A stretch of DNA of 64,000 nt. Source: Polyangiaceae bacterium. GTDB lineage: Bacteria > Myxococcota_A > Polyangia > Polyangiales > Polyangiaceae. A program made the translations under genes and the position numbers. The stretch is from contig JALHPN010000009.1 of NCBI GenBank assembly GCA_022842465.1, forward strand, positions 19,515-83,514, read 5' to 3'. The first letter of the stretch is position 1. Every line of letters starts with the position of its first letter. This document shows positions 50,462-59,394 of the stretch, piece by piece. A model generated the notes under the pieces. That model was not told the DNA's origin. It was given only the letters and a program-made list of their open reading frames with translations, and did no database searches.

Positions 50462-51718
50462 ATGTTGAGCGCGGTGCGTCGGTCCTGGAAGGCGGTTTCT
50501 CTCGTCGTGGCTGCGCTCGGCGGAGCGGTGGCGTGCTCCAGCGGAGAGCAGGCGGGCACCACCAGCCCCAGCGAACAGATCGCAGCCTGCGAGGCCGGCA
50601 TGACGATCGACCGCTTCAAGGAGCTGGTCGTCGTCGAGGACAGCGTGACGAACGACCCGCGGTCGCTCAACGGTCGGAACGGCCCCTGGAGCTTCCGCTA
50701 CGCGCTCGAGTCGATGATGCCGGTCGGCGCCGACCCGACGGCGTTCGTGAACGAGTGGCTCGACACGTGGGCGAACACGACCCGGGTGAACGGGTTCCAG
50801 ACCGACATCGAGTCCCGGGCGTCGGGCATGCAGGACACCCTCGTGTGCCCGTGGCTGCGCTCGTCGCCGTCGAACAATTGCGACGTGAGCTGTACGACCT
50901 GTACGGCGCGCGTCTTCGACATGGCGAAGGCGCCCTTCCGTCTCGTCGGCTTCGCGAACCGCGTCGACCTTCGGCTCCGTTCGGACTCCGTCTCGCCGGC
51001 GGGAGAGTCCCGCCTCGTCTACGCGTTCACGAACGGCCCGGCGGACGACCCGGCATCGCAGCCGATGCCAGGGACGATCATCTTCGAGTACGGGCTCCCC
51101 GTCGACGTGCTCACGCCGAAGCAGTGGGCGGAGGCTTGGCATCACCTCGGCACGCACAAGTCGTTCGACGAGCCGTTCAAGGTGGAGCTCGAGCAGCTGA
51201 CGGAGCGCTTCGTGAAGCGCGGGATGTGGCCGTCGCGTCCGAACGGTGCCGCCATCGCGCAGATCCGCACGAACGAGTCGGTGTTCAACTGGATCTGGCA
51301 GCTCCGTCAGTTCGAGCTGACTCCCGACGGCGCGCTCCGCCTGGCGACCGTCCAGGGCACGCCGGGCGTCACGCTGAACAACAGCGCGACCCTCCGCGAC
51401 TTCGTCATGCAGAACAAGGACAAGCTCCGCGACGACCTCGCCGTGATGCCCAAGTTCATGCAGGCGGGGTCGGCGGATCAGTTCCTCTACCGCTGGAACG
51501 TCCCCGGCGTCGACCCCGCCCTACGCGCGGATTTCGCGCGCACGACCTGCAACGGATGTCACTCGGGGGAGAACATCCCCGTCGACGTTGCGTTCCACGT
51601 GTCGCCGTATCGCTCGAACGCCGCGAAGCTCTCGCCCTTCCTCAACAACCCTGCGGCGCCGGACAAGGACGAGCTCGCGAAGCGTGCGCGCCTGCTCGCC
51701 GCCGAGCTCTGTCAGTGA
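50462..51718 (+). CDS. Lipoprotein with one c-type haem motif
   Basis: A 418-residue lipoprotein (lipobox AVAC near 25). One CNGCH motif lies near residue 363, close to the C-terminus (FARTTCNGCHSGENIP), with nine other Cys scattered. The long N-terminal part has repeated polar and aromatic segments (FRLVGFANRVDLRLRSDSVS, FEYGLPVDVLTPKQWAEAWH) but no family that can be named. GAGGAG precedes the ATG. It is one of several haem-motif lipoproteins in this region. Confidence 0.7.
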   Translation: MLSAVRRSWKAVSLVVAALGGAVACSSGEQAGTTSPSEQIAACEAGMTIDRFKELVVVEDSVTNDPRSLNGRNGPWSFRYALESMMPVGADPTAFVNEWLDTWANTTRVNGFQTDIESRASGMQDTLVCPWLRSSPSNNCDVSCTTCTARVFDMAKAPFRLVGFANRVDLRLRSDSVSPAGESRLVYAFTNGPADDPASQPMPGTIIFEYGLPVDVLTPKQWAEAWHHLGTHKSFDEPFKVELEQLTERFVKRGMWPSRPNGAAIAQIRTNESVFNWIWQLRQFELTPDGALRLATVQGTPGVTLNNSATLRDFVMQNKDKLRDDLAVMPKFMQAGSADQFLYRWNVPGVDPALRADFARTTCNGCHSGENIPVDVAFHVSPYRSNAAKLSPFLNNPAAPDKDELAKRARLLAAELCQ

Positions 51719-51752
51719 CGAGCCGCGGCGAGCGGCGTGCCCCGCGCCCGGC

Positions 51753-53453
51753 TCAGGGGCAGATCGCGGGGGGCGCGCCGGTCGTCGTCTTCGACTCGTC
51801 GTCGAAGACGTAGCCGAGACGGACCAGCGCGCGCGGGGGCGTCGCGGTAGCGGCCGTGAAGCACGAGAGCTCCGCCGAGCCGGGATGGTCGCCCAGCTCG
51901 TCGAAGTGGTAGGTGCCGAAGACGCCGTGGAAGTCGATCGTCTTGCCGGCACCCACGAGCCCCATACCCGTCGGGAGACTCTCCGGCCCCCACTTGACGA
52001 CGTCGCCGCCGCCCAGGCGGCGGATCGCCTTCGAGATGTTCGGCCCGGTGAGCGGCTCGGCGCCCAGCGAGGCGATGGCGTACGCGAACATGTACGCGCC
52101 GTCGTACGCGGCCCAGGCCTTGTCGCCGATGACGGCGGTCGCCAGCTCGGGCCGGTAGCTCTTCAGGCGCCGGTCGAAGTCGTCGGCGTCGGCCTGCACG
52201 AAGCCGAGGGGCAAGTTGAACGGCGCGAAGAGCCGCGTACGAAGCTCCTCCGCGCGTGCCGCCGGGAGCGCGAACATCGCGGCCTGGGCGAGCGCGTTGC
52301 CGCCCGAGCTCGCCCAGAACTGCACCGGCAGCGGGATGTCCGCCGGCCACTGACGATTGGCGGGGCCGAAGAGCGTGCCGGCCTGCTGGCTCGGCAGGAC
52401 CCAGATGATCACGTGCGGGCGAAAGGTCCTGAGCTCGCCGATCGCCTCGGCTGATTTCTGGTACGCGTTCGGCTGCCGGATGACGTCCTGGAGATCTCCG
52501 ACGTTGACGCGACGGAACGTGCCTTCCGCCAGGTTCGTCGCGAGGTCCTTGCCGTTCATCCGAACGTCGAGGCGCGTGAAGATGCTGTTGTAGCCGATGC
52601 CGAAGTTGTCGTTCGTCACGGCCATCGCGACCTTGAGGGGCTCGTCGGCAGCCTTGACGCCCGCCGCGATCGCGGCCGCGTCCGCATGCTCGGAGAGCCA
52701 CTTCGCGAGGAGCCCGACGGTCGATTCCTCGCTCATCACCGTGCGGAAGACGAGATCGGAGTCCGCGAGGTCGGAAACTCCGACCTGTACGCCCGTGGTG
52801 AAGGTGGGGGTTCCGGCAGGGATGAACACCTGCGTCAGCGTCTCGAGGATGCTCGAGGACGAGAGTGGACCGAACAGTCCGGTGATCGGGATCGTCGTCA
52901 AGTGCTTCGACTGTCGGAGCGCGTCGTTCAGCGACGCTCCGTTCTGCGCAGCATCCGCAGGACAGGAGACGACGACCATCCTCCGGCGCGGACCTTGGGG
53001 CTGGGCAGGTGGCAGGCCGCCCATGGTCTCGTTGATCTCGTCGACGGCCATCGAGACCGCGTTGATGTTGAAGACTCCGTTGAGGTTCGCGACCGTCGTC
53101 AGCCCGAAGACGATCGTGCTGTCATCCGCGACGTAGGCCGGATTCCCCAGGATCGACGTGCACTCCGACGACAGGAGGCTCGTACACCTACCGTCGCTCT
53201 TGCGACAGACGGACGGATCTCCGCTCGCGCGATCGATGCATTCGCGGTTCGTCGAGCAGCTGCTGGCCTCGACCTGCAGCTTGACGCAGGTTCGCTCGGG
53301 CGAGCAGGTGGTGTTCGCGAACGCAGGGCCGCGCGCGAGACAGTCTTCTTGCGAATGGCATTGAGACGACGTGCCGTCCGTCATCGATACGCATGCGCCG
53401 GCGACACTTCCCCAAATGGCAACGACCGCAATCGCGGTCCGACGATGAATCAT
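51753..53453 (-). CDS. Periplasmic-binding-fold lipoprotein with Cys-rich module (copy 2)
   Basis: A 566-residue paralogue of the protein at 36639, identical in length and co-linear throughout, about 70% identical by eye. The Cys module (DGTSSQCHSQEDCLARGPAF) and the binding fold (NLNGVFNINAVSMAVDEINE, GPLSSSSILETLTQVFIPAG, GDKAWAAYDGAYMFAYAIAS) are all preserved. The lipobox is AGAC. A run of eight G precedes the Shine-Dalgarno GGGGAGAG, 4 nt before ATG. No transporter gene accompanies it. It follows a cytochrome gene in the same direction with a 57-bp gap. Confidence 0.82.
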   Translation of the reverse strand: MIHRRTAIAVVAIWGSVAGACVSMTDGTSSQCHSQEDCLARGPAFANTTCSPERTCVKLQVEASSCSTNRECIDRASGDPSVCRKSDGRCTSLLSSECTSILGNPAYVADDSTIVFGLTTVANLNGVFNINAVSMAVDEINETMGGLPPAQPQGPRRRMVVVSCPADAAQNGASLNDALRQSKHLTTIPITGLFGPLSSSSILETLTQVFIPAGTPTFTTGVQVGVSDLADSDLVFRTVMSEESTVGLLAKWLSEHADAAAIAAGVKAADEPLKVAMAVTNDNFGIGYNSIFTRLDVRMNGKDLATNLAEGTFRRVNVGDLQDVIRQPNAYQKSAEAIGELRTFRPHVIIWVLPSQQAGTLFGPANRQWPADIPLPVQFWASSGGNALAQAAMFALPAARAEELRTRLFAPFNLPLGFVQADADDFDRRLKSYRPELATAVIGDKAWAAYDGAYMFAYAIASLGAEPLTGPNISKAIRRLGGGDVVKWGPESLPTGMGLVGAGKTIDFHGVFGTYHFDELGDHPGSAELSCFTAATATPPRALVRLGYVFDDESKTTTGAPPAICP

Positions 53454-53458
53454 GCTCT

Positions 53459-53466
53459 CCCCCCCC
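53459..53466. repeat. G8 homopolymer upstream of the copy-2 gene start
   Basis: Eight consecutive C on the plus strand (G8 on the minus strand) abut the Shine-Dalgarno of the binding lipoprotein. Slippage here would alter the distance or strength of the ribosome-binding site. Confidence 0.85.
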
Positions 53467-53510
53467 GGGTTGAAATCGCGTGTCAGCTCACGAGAGCATG
53501 TTGGACTCGT

Positions 53511-54113
53511 CTACTTGACCTCGATGGCGTGGCAGGTTCCGCATCCCTTCGAGCCCCTTGGGTCATCCGGCGCGTCCTTCCGGCCCATCGCGACGTTCAT
53601 CTCCGGGACGACCTTCTCGGCCATCCACTTCGCGACCTGAGGGCGCTCCTTGAAGGCCGTGAGCTCGCCGCCTTTCATCGTGAGCACCGGCAGGTGCTCC
53701 TTCGTCGTCTTCATCTGCGGCCCGTGGCAGCTCTTGCACCCGAACGAGCCGTACTTGGCCGCGTCGACCGCCTGGAACGCCTTCAGAAGGCGAGGCTTCA
53801 CGTTGGCGCGCATGAACGCCGTCTTCTCCTCGCGCGTGAGCGTGTCCGCCCAAGCTGCGGGCACCGGTACGGCGGAGGATCCGGCGGTGGAAGGCGCGCT
53901 CGAGCCGGAGCTCGCGGGCGCCGGGGCGAGCGTCGAAGCACCAGCGTCTGCGCCCGCCGGCGCCTCGGCGACCGGCGGTTTCACGACGCGCTCCGGCGCT
54001 GCCGGCGCGCACGCGAGGAGAGCCGCGCCGACGCCGGCTGACCAAGCGACGGTCACCGCGCGTCGGCGGACGCGTTCATCTGGAATTCGACGACTTCGAC
54101 TCCATACGCCCAT
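53511..54113 (-). CDS. Small di-haem-motif cytochrome c lipoprotein
   Basis: A 200-residue lipoprotein (lipobox LLAC near 34) with two CxxCH motifs: CKSCH near 126 and CGTCH near 193, almost at the C-terminus. A Pro/Ala/Ser-rich linker of about 45 residues precedes the haem region, which reads AAKYGSFGCKSCHGPQMKTT. It is probably an electron carrier on the outer leaflet of the inner membrane or on the surface. ATG 54113 gives the basic N-terminus and hydrophobic stretch; a longer frame starts at 54137. It is the last cytochrome of a four-gene minus-strand run. Confidence 0.72.
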   Translation of the reverse strand: MGVWSRSRRIPDERVRRRAVTVAWSAGVGAALLACAPAAPERVVKPPVAEAPAGADAGASTLAPAPASSGSSAPSTAGSSAVPVPAAWADTLTREEKTAFMRANVKPRLLKAFQAVDAAKYGSFGCKSCHGPQMKTTKEHLPVLTMKGGELTAFKERPQVAKWMAEKVVPEMNVAMGRKDAPDDPRGSKGCGTCHAIEVK

Positions 54114-54199
54114 GGTGTCTCGGTCGCATTGCCTCACATTCTCTGGCGCCGGTCAAGGTACCGAGCTGCGCCAGAGAGTCCGCAGGGGGACGTGACGGT

Positions 54200-56209
54200 T
54201 CACTTGTCCACGGTGAGCACGCCGAACACGTCCCCCGCCTTGGCCACGCAGCTCGCGATCTCGGACGGCGTGCCGCCCTTCGTCCGGCACGAGACGACCG
54301 CCTCGGCCGCCACCGCCGTCGCAAAGCTCGGCGTGAGGCGGGCGCCCGGGACCGCGCCCTCGACGAAGGGGAATCGCGGCCACTCGACCCCCTTCGAGAC
54401 GCCGGCGCCGGCGCGCACGATCGGCAGGACGTACTTGGGGGCGTGGATGCGCGAGCCGTTCCGGATGAACGTGAGTCGGGCAGACTCGCGCGCCTCGCCC
54501 GTCCACAAGGAGTCGATGAGCGCGTTGGCGAACGCCTCGCGCGTTTCGGACGCCATCGCGGTTCCGCGCGGAGGCATGCTCCCGTAGGCGACGCGGCTCA
54601 GCATGTGCTCGACGACATTCCTGTCGAACTTGCGCTTGTTGGAGCCCCAGTCGTCATGACAGTTGCTGCAGACGTTCTCGACCGTGCTCGCCGCCGCGTC
54701 GGCGAGCACGATCTCCGGACCCGTGCTCGGTGGCGTGGGCGGTGCCTTCAGCGAAGGCTTCTTCGGCGTGTCCGCATAGAGGCGCGCGTCTGCGTGCATC
54801 CGCAAAGCCGAGCGCATGACCTCTCGGAAGGGCTTCGCGGACGAGAGCTTCGCGAGCGAGCCCACGACGTCGGGCTGCTCGTCTCCGAGCACGTGCTTCA
54901 CCGTGCGCCTCGCGATGCACTCGTGGAATTCGGGCTGTACGACGGCGATCTCGGCGAACGCCCTCGGGCTCAGATCTCCGTCGGTCCGCTTGTCCTTGAA
55001 GTTCCGGATGTACACGGTGCCGCGGCCCTTCTTGTGGAGGCCGTCGACGAAGTGGGCATCCGTCCGGATGTCGCCGAAGCCGCGGAAGAATTGAGCCGCG
55101 TGATCGAGCCGCGCGTGGCAGTCGGTGCACCCCGGCGCGCTCACGAGCTGCTCCCAACCCTCGCCGGCGCGGATGTTCGCGCCACGTAGCGAGAGGACGG
55201 TCTCCGTCTTCACGCTCTGACTCTCGACCCCCGTGCACCAGAGACCTTCCGTCATGTCGGCCATGTTGCCGCGCAAGCCGGTGTGCTTGTAGACGCTGAT
55301 CGGCGTCGTGAGGATTCCCGCGTGCTGGCCCGTGATGCGCTCGTTGCGCTCCGCCCACTTCCCCGTCGCGGGCCACGCCTTCAACCCCTCCAGGAGGCCG
55401 CTCGCGTCCTCACGAACCTCGGCCTCCCAGCGCCTGAGCACGAACTCGGCGTTGCGATCGCGGTAGGTCGCCTGCGAGAGATACGCATCGCGCGGCGCGC
55501 GGTCGCCCTTGATGATCTCGCGCAGCGTCGCCCGTACTTCGTTCGCGAGACTGTCTCGGACGGACATGAAGGTCGTCTCGTCCGGGTAGCAGCGCATCAT
55601 CGCAGGGCCGCAGCCGCACCACGAGGTCTCCTTCGGGCGCGCGGGGTCCGGGGCGTTCTGGTTGCCGTCACAGAACCCGCCTTGCGGGCTCCGGAAGCGC
55701 TCGGGTCGGTAGGCCTCGGGGCAGACCTTCACCTCTTTGCTCGGGTCCCACCACGGCGTGACGGTGACGGCCTCCGTCGGCTTGCAGGCTTCGCGGAGGT
55801 AGAGCGGCGCTCCCTTGTCGCCGCCACGCAGGAGCCACGACCGCATGATCACGTGATGACCGACCTGCGTCGCGAGCTGCCCGGCCATGAGGTCAGGGCC
55901 GACCTCGTTGGCGAAGCCGTCACTCGCGAGGAGCTTGTCGATGAAGGCGTCGACCGCTCTGGGGTCCTTGGCGATCTTCTGCGTCCAATCCGCGACGTCG
56001 GCCTGCGGGAGCGGCTTCCCTGTCGCGAGGAGCGACATCTCCGTCAGCGCTTCCGGGCGGGGGGCTCCGCGGGCTCGCTCGACGGCGCCCTGCTTGCTCG
56101 TGGAATCTCCGGCCTGCGGAGCCACGGGGCCGGAGCGCGGCGCACCGCATGCGGCGAGGGCCGCGAGGAGGAGAGAGCCGACGATGAACCCAGTTCCGAT
56201 TCGATGCAT
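54200..56209 (-). CDS. Large lipoprotein with two c-type haem motifs
   Basis: A 669-residue lipoprotein (lipobox LAAC near 20). CTDCH occurs near 360 and CSNCH near 517. The first is preceded by GEGWEQLVSAPGCTDCHARLD and followed by an FRGFGDIRTDAHFVDG segment; the N-terminal third has a Cys-rich loop (CGCGPAMMRCYPDE). It is reminiscent of the planctomycete-type DUF1549/DUF1588/DUF1592 cytochromes that accompany DUF1501 proteins, but no family is certain. It follows the DUF1501 gene by 15 bp, so the two are almost certainly co-expressed. Confidence 0.65.
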   Translation of the reverse strand: MHRIGTGFIVGSLLLAALAACGAPRSGPVAPQAGDSTSKQGAVERARGAPRPEALTEMSLLATGKPLPQADVADWTQKIAKDPRAVDAFIDKLLASDGFANEVGPDLMAGQLATQVGHHVIMRSWLLRGGDKGAPLYLREACKPTEAVTVTPWWDPSKEVKVCPEAYRPERFRSPQGGFCDGNQNAPDPARPKETSWCGCGPAMMRCYPDETTFMSVRDSLANEVRATLREIIKGDRAPRDAYLSQATYRDRNAEFVLRRWEAEVREDASGLLEGLKAWPATGKWAERNERITGQHAGILTTPISVYKHTGLRGNMADMTEGLWCTGVESQSVKTETVLSLRGANIRAGEGWEQLVSAPGCTDCHARLDHAAQFFRGFGDIRTDAHFVDGLHKKGRGTVYIRNFKDKRTDGDLSPRAFAEIAVVQPEFHECIARRTVKHVLGDEQPDVVGSLAKLSSAKPFREVMRSALRMHADARLYADTPKKPSLKAPPTPPSTGPEIVLADAAASTVENVCSNCHDDWGSNKRKFDRNVVEHMLSRVAYGSMPPRGTAMASETREAFANALIDSLWTGEARESARLTFIRNGSRIHAPKYVLPIVRAGAGVSKGVEWPRFPFVEGAVPGARLTPSFATAVAAEAVVSCRTKGGTPSEIASCVAKAGDVFGVLTVDK

Positions 56210-56224
56210 GGATCCAGCTCCGGT

Positions 56225-57517
56225 TCAGGCGCCCAAGAACGAGAGAACGCGACCCGCATAGCCGTTCGGGCCTGGGTCGATCCCGCGCAACGCGAGGATG
56301 GTCGTCCCGACGTCTTCGATGTTCGGACGGATCGGATTCGGGCCGCCCGGCTTGCCCGTCGAGGTCGCGATCGGGAGCGCTTCCATCTTCCGACCCGTCT
56401 GACCGAACGCCTTGCCTGCCGCGCAGCGGAAGGTCGGGCCCGTGAAGATCATCGGGTACTCGGGGAGATGGTCCTTGCCGCCGGACTCGTTGATGAGCGG
56501 GAAGCGGCCCATCTCGCTGCTCACCATCACGTCGGTGAGGTCTGCGAGTGAGCCGCGCGCCGTGCTCCTCTTCGCGAGCTCGTCGAGGAAGCGGATGTAC
56601 ATGGGCACGAAGAGGCCCGTCCATCGCTCCTGGCGCGACGCATTGCTGAAGTGCGCGTCCCACTCGAGACCGCCGATCTGTACATGAGCGGTCGCGGTGA
56701 GGTCGTGCTCGATGAGCCAGAGGGCTCGCTGGAGGAACGTGGCCATCGCCTGCGCGTCCTGCACGGTGGACCACTGCTCGACCTTGAACTTCGGCGTCGT
56801 CGCCAGCTTGGCCATCAGCGCGGCGGACGTGCGGAGCGTCTTCGCGTCGCCAGCCGTCGCCGCCGACGCCTTCTCGACGAGCGTCCGTGACGCCAGCGTG
56901 AGCTCCTCGGGCGACAGCGCGTCGAGGACGTCGAGGAGCGTGCGCCCGCCGCGCGTGTCCATCATCTGATCGCCTCCGCCTGGGATCGGCGCGAGCGTCG
57001 AGCTGAACATGGCATCGGAGTAGACGGACGCCAACATGACGCCGAGGTTCACGCTCCCGAGCGGCTGCGAATCGCGATGCGAGCCGAGCACCGACGTGAA
57101 GGTCGGCATCTCCGAGGCCGCGTCGAGCTTCAGGCGCGACAGCCGCTGGTGCCCCGTCGGGTGGCCGACCGTCCCGGAGTAGACGCCGTTCACGATCGTG
57201 AGGCGCTTGGCGAAGGGGCGGAGCTTCGCGAAGTGCGGGCCGAAGCGATGCCCGTCGGCTTCGACGATGGCGGACGGACCGTAGGGCACATCGACGCGGC
57301 CCTCGATGTCTCCCTTCACCTTCGGGTCGGTCGTGTAGACGCTGTCGATGCCGCCACCGAGCGCGATCTGCACGAAGTATCGCGCCGAGTCGCGCGATGT
57401 CTTCGCGCAGAGTCGAACGCCTCCTTCCGCGCGCGCCCGTGCTGCCAGGGTCGTCGCGCAAGCGATCGCCACACCAGAGAGAAAGTGTCGTCGCGCCAGC
57501 ATCGAGGAAGACGTCAT
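56225..57517 (-). CDS. DUF1501 domain protein with Tat signal
   Basis: A 430-residue protein whose N-terminus MTSSSMLARRHFLSGVAIAC has the twin-Arg motif RRHFLSG, so it is exported folded by Tat. The remaining sequence has DUF1501/sulfatase-like features: QIALGGGIDSVYTTDPKVKG, VGHPTGHQRLSRLKLDAASE and VMVSSEMGRFPLINESGGKD followed by HLPEYPMIFTG. The family has an alkaline-phosphatase-like fold with largely unknown activity. AAGGGG precedes the ATG at 57517. It is first in a minus-strand run with the haem-motif lipoprotein, as often seen for DUF1501 genes. Confidence 0.78.
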   Translation of the reverse strand: MTSSSMLARRHFLSGVAIACATTLAARARAEGGVRLCAKTSRDSARYFVQIALGGGIDSVYTTDPKVKGDIEGRVDVPYGPSAIVEADGHRFGPHFAKLRPFAKRLTIVNGVYSGTVGHPTGHQRLSRLKLDAASEMPTFTSVLGSHRDSQPLGSVNLGVMLASVYSDAMFSSTLAPIPGGGDQMMDTRGGRTLLDVLDALSPEELTLASRTLVEKASAATAGDAKTLRTSAALMAKLATTPKFKVEQWSTVQDAQAMATFLQRALWLIEHDLTATAHVQIGGLEWDAHFSNASRQERWTGLFVPMYIRFLDELAKRSTARGSLADLTDVMVSSEMGRFPLINESGGKDHLPEYPMIFTGPTFRCAAGKAFGQTGRKMEALPIATSTGKPGGPNPIRPNIEDVGTTILALRGIDPGPNGYAGRVLSFLGA

Positions 57518-57769
57518 CGGACCCCTTCGCGTTCCCGGACCCAGCTTCGTTCGCGTGAGCATGAACGCGGCACCTGCGCGTTCGGCTTTCGGACGCTGGA
57601 CTCCCAAAGGTAATGATCTCGGTCTCCGCAACATCCGTCAATCCCGTGGACCGACGAACGCACCGTCATCGCGCCGTCGCGACGCGGAAGCCGGGCTCGT
57701 GTGCGCCTCGCGCCGACGTGGCGCAGGTTTGAAGGTGCGTGTGCGACCGGGCCTGCGGCCGCGCTCGGA

Positions 57770-58294
57770 TCAGAAGCGGAAGAGCGCGCCGGGGCTGGCA
57801 GCCTTCGGCTTCGCCTTCGCAGGCGCGTCGTTCGGGGCGATCCAGGCGAGGAGCGCGCCCACGGCGAGGGTGCCGGCGACGATGAACGCGGCCGTCGAGA
57901 AGGCAGCGTACGAGCGGGTCTCGCTCAGCCCGTCGCTCGTGGGCATCGCCTCGTAGTCGCTGTTCGCGCCCATCGCCTTGACGCCGAGGAACGTCCCGGC
58001 GCCCGCGGCAACGACGCTGGCGCCGAGCACGCCGATGATCTTCACCGTCCTGCTCGGACCGACGGATTGGGAGAGGACGGCCGGGTCGTTCTTGCCCTTG
58101 CCTTCGGCCTTGTCCTCGCTCGGGGGCTTCTCTCCGGTCGGCTTCGGAGGCAGCGCTGTCCCGTCGCTGGTGGTCTGGACAGCGTCCGTCGCGCGCACCG
58201 TCTGCTGCGCGTAGGCGAGGTGCGTACCGGGGCGCGCGAGCAGGAGGACTGCCAGCGTCGAGACGAGCGCCTTGCACACAAAGGAGTTCTTCAT
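57770..58294 (-). CDS. Hypothetical exported membrane protein
   Basis: A 174-residue protein with a signal peptide (MKNSFVCKALVSTLAVLLLA, cleavage near YAQ), a charged linker, and two transmembrane helices at about residues 85-110 and 130-152 (TVKIIGVLGASVVAAGAGTF and FSTAAFIVAGTLAVGALLAW). The C-terminus ends GALFRF with an aromatic residue. No domain is recognised. It is 73 bp before the end of the kinase gene at 58368, in the same direction. Confidence 0.6.
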   Translation of the reverse strand: MKNSFVCKALVSTLAVLLLARPGTHLAYAQQTVRATDAVQTTSDGTALPPKPTGEKPPSEDKAEGKGKNDPAVLSQSVGPSRTVKIIGVLGASVVAAGAGTFLGVKAMGANSDYEAMPTSDGLSETRSYAAFSTAAFIVAGTLAVGALLAWIAPNDAPAKAKPKAASPGALFRF

Positions 58295-58367
58295 CCGCGT
58301 ATCCCTCTTCCTCGTGCGAGCCTACCGCAGAAAGCGCTCGTGATGATCGATGCGCGCGTGCGAGCGA

Positions 58368-59390
58368 TCAGCGTCGCAGCGGCCGGAGCGGTCGGAGCGA
58401 CGCCGAGGACGTCGAGGAGGACGGCTCCTCGTCCTCGAAACCGGGATCGGCCAAGCTGCTCGCCAGCGCCTCCTGGAACGATGCCGCGTCGCGGAAACGC
58501 CGCCGCTCGTCCCGCGCGATCGCGATGTAGACCACGCGCTCGAGCTCCGCGGGCAAGGTCACGCGCGCGTCGACGAGGCGGAGCGGCGGGCCGTTGAGCA
58601 CGAGCGCGCCACCCTCGCCCGTCGCGAAGGGATGCGTCCCGGTCAGCAGCTCGAAGAGCACCACGCCGACGGAGAAGACGTCGATCCGTGGCGTCTCGGT
58701 CCCGTAGCACGCATACTCTGGCGCCATGTAGGGAGGGCTGCCGGGTACGCGGCCCGGGCGTGTCAGGCGCCGCCCCGCCGAGGCCTCCTTCGCCAGCCCG
58801 TAGTCGATGAGCTTCGGCAGGGGAGGGCACCCGATGCGGTCGACGACGAAGATGTTGCCCGGCTTCAAGTCGCGATGCAGGACGCCCTGGAGGTGCCCCG
58901 TGTGCACCGCCGACAGGACCTGGACGATCAAGTCGACGGCGCGAGCCGGCTTCAAACGCTTCGTTCGTCGCATCCGCTCGAGAATGGTCTCTCCTTCGAG
59001 CTTCTCCGTGACGAGGAACGGGCCGATGTCGTCCCGCTCACCGTAGTCGTACACATCGAGGATGTTCGGGTGGCGCAGCTTCGTGAGGAAACGCGCCTCC
59101 TGTCGGAGACGTTGCGTCGCGGCGCGATCGCTCGGATCGTGGACGATCTTCACGGCGACCGTGCGATTGAGCGGCAGGTTCAGCGCCTCGAACACGACGC
59201 CGAGGCCGCCTCGCCCGATGACGCGATCGAACCGATAGCGCTGCGAGACGACGGTGCCGAGCAGAGGGTGAGTCGGCGCGGGCACGTTGTGGAGCCCGCC
59301 CTGCATCGCCTTGCCGGTGTTCGGACAGAGGACGGCGCCGAGGGCGTGCGGGCTACCGCAGTGAGGACACCATTGGATTCCGGGCTGCAT
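58368..59390 (-). CDS. Hanks-type Ser/Thr protein kinase, soluble
   Basis: A 340-residue kinase with an N-terminal ribbon (CPHCG ... CPNTG, three Cys) and the kinase fold at about 50-315: glycine loop GRGGLGVVFE, VAVKIV, HRDLKPGNIFV, and LIDYGLAK, where the usual DFG is DYG. The activation region GSPPYMAPEYACYGTETPR is intact. There is no transmembrane helix, so it is probably cytoplasmic. ATG 59390 lies 4 bp after the stop of the upstream kinase gene; both are in the same operon. The C-terminus is acidic and Ser-rich. Confidence 0.9.
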   Translation of the reverse strand: MQPGIQWCPHCGSPHALGAVLCPNTGKAMQGGLHNVPAPTHPLLGTVVSQRYRFDRVIGRGGLGVVFEALNLPLNRTVAVKIVHDPSDRAATQRLRQEARFLTKLRHPNILDVYDYGERDDIGPFLVTEKLEGETILERMRRTKRLKPARAVDLIVQVLSAVHTGHLQGVLHRDLKPGNIFVVDRIGCPPLPKLIDYGLAKEASAGRRLTRPGRVPGSPPYMAPEYACYGTETPRIDVFSVGVVLFELLTGTHPFATGEGGALVLNGPPLRLVDARVTLPAELERVVYIAIARDERRRFRDAASFQEALASSLADPGFEDEEPSSSTSSASLRPLRPLRR

Positions 59391-59394
59391 CGAC

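Noticed and set aside
50303..51157. Minus-strand frame over the 50.3-51.1 kb gap
   Set aside because: It overlaps the certain plus-strand lipoprotein gene for most of its length and shows no domain, signal peptide or ribosome-binding site.
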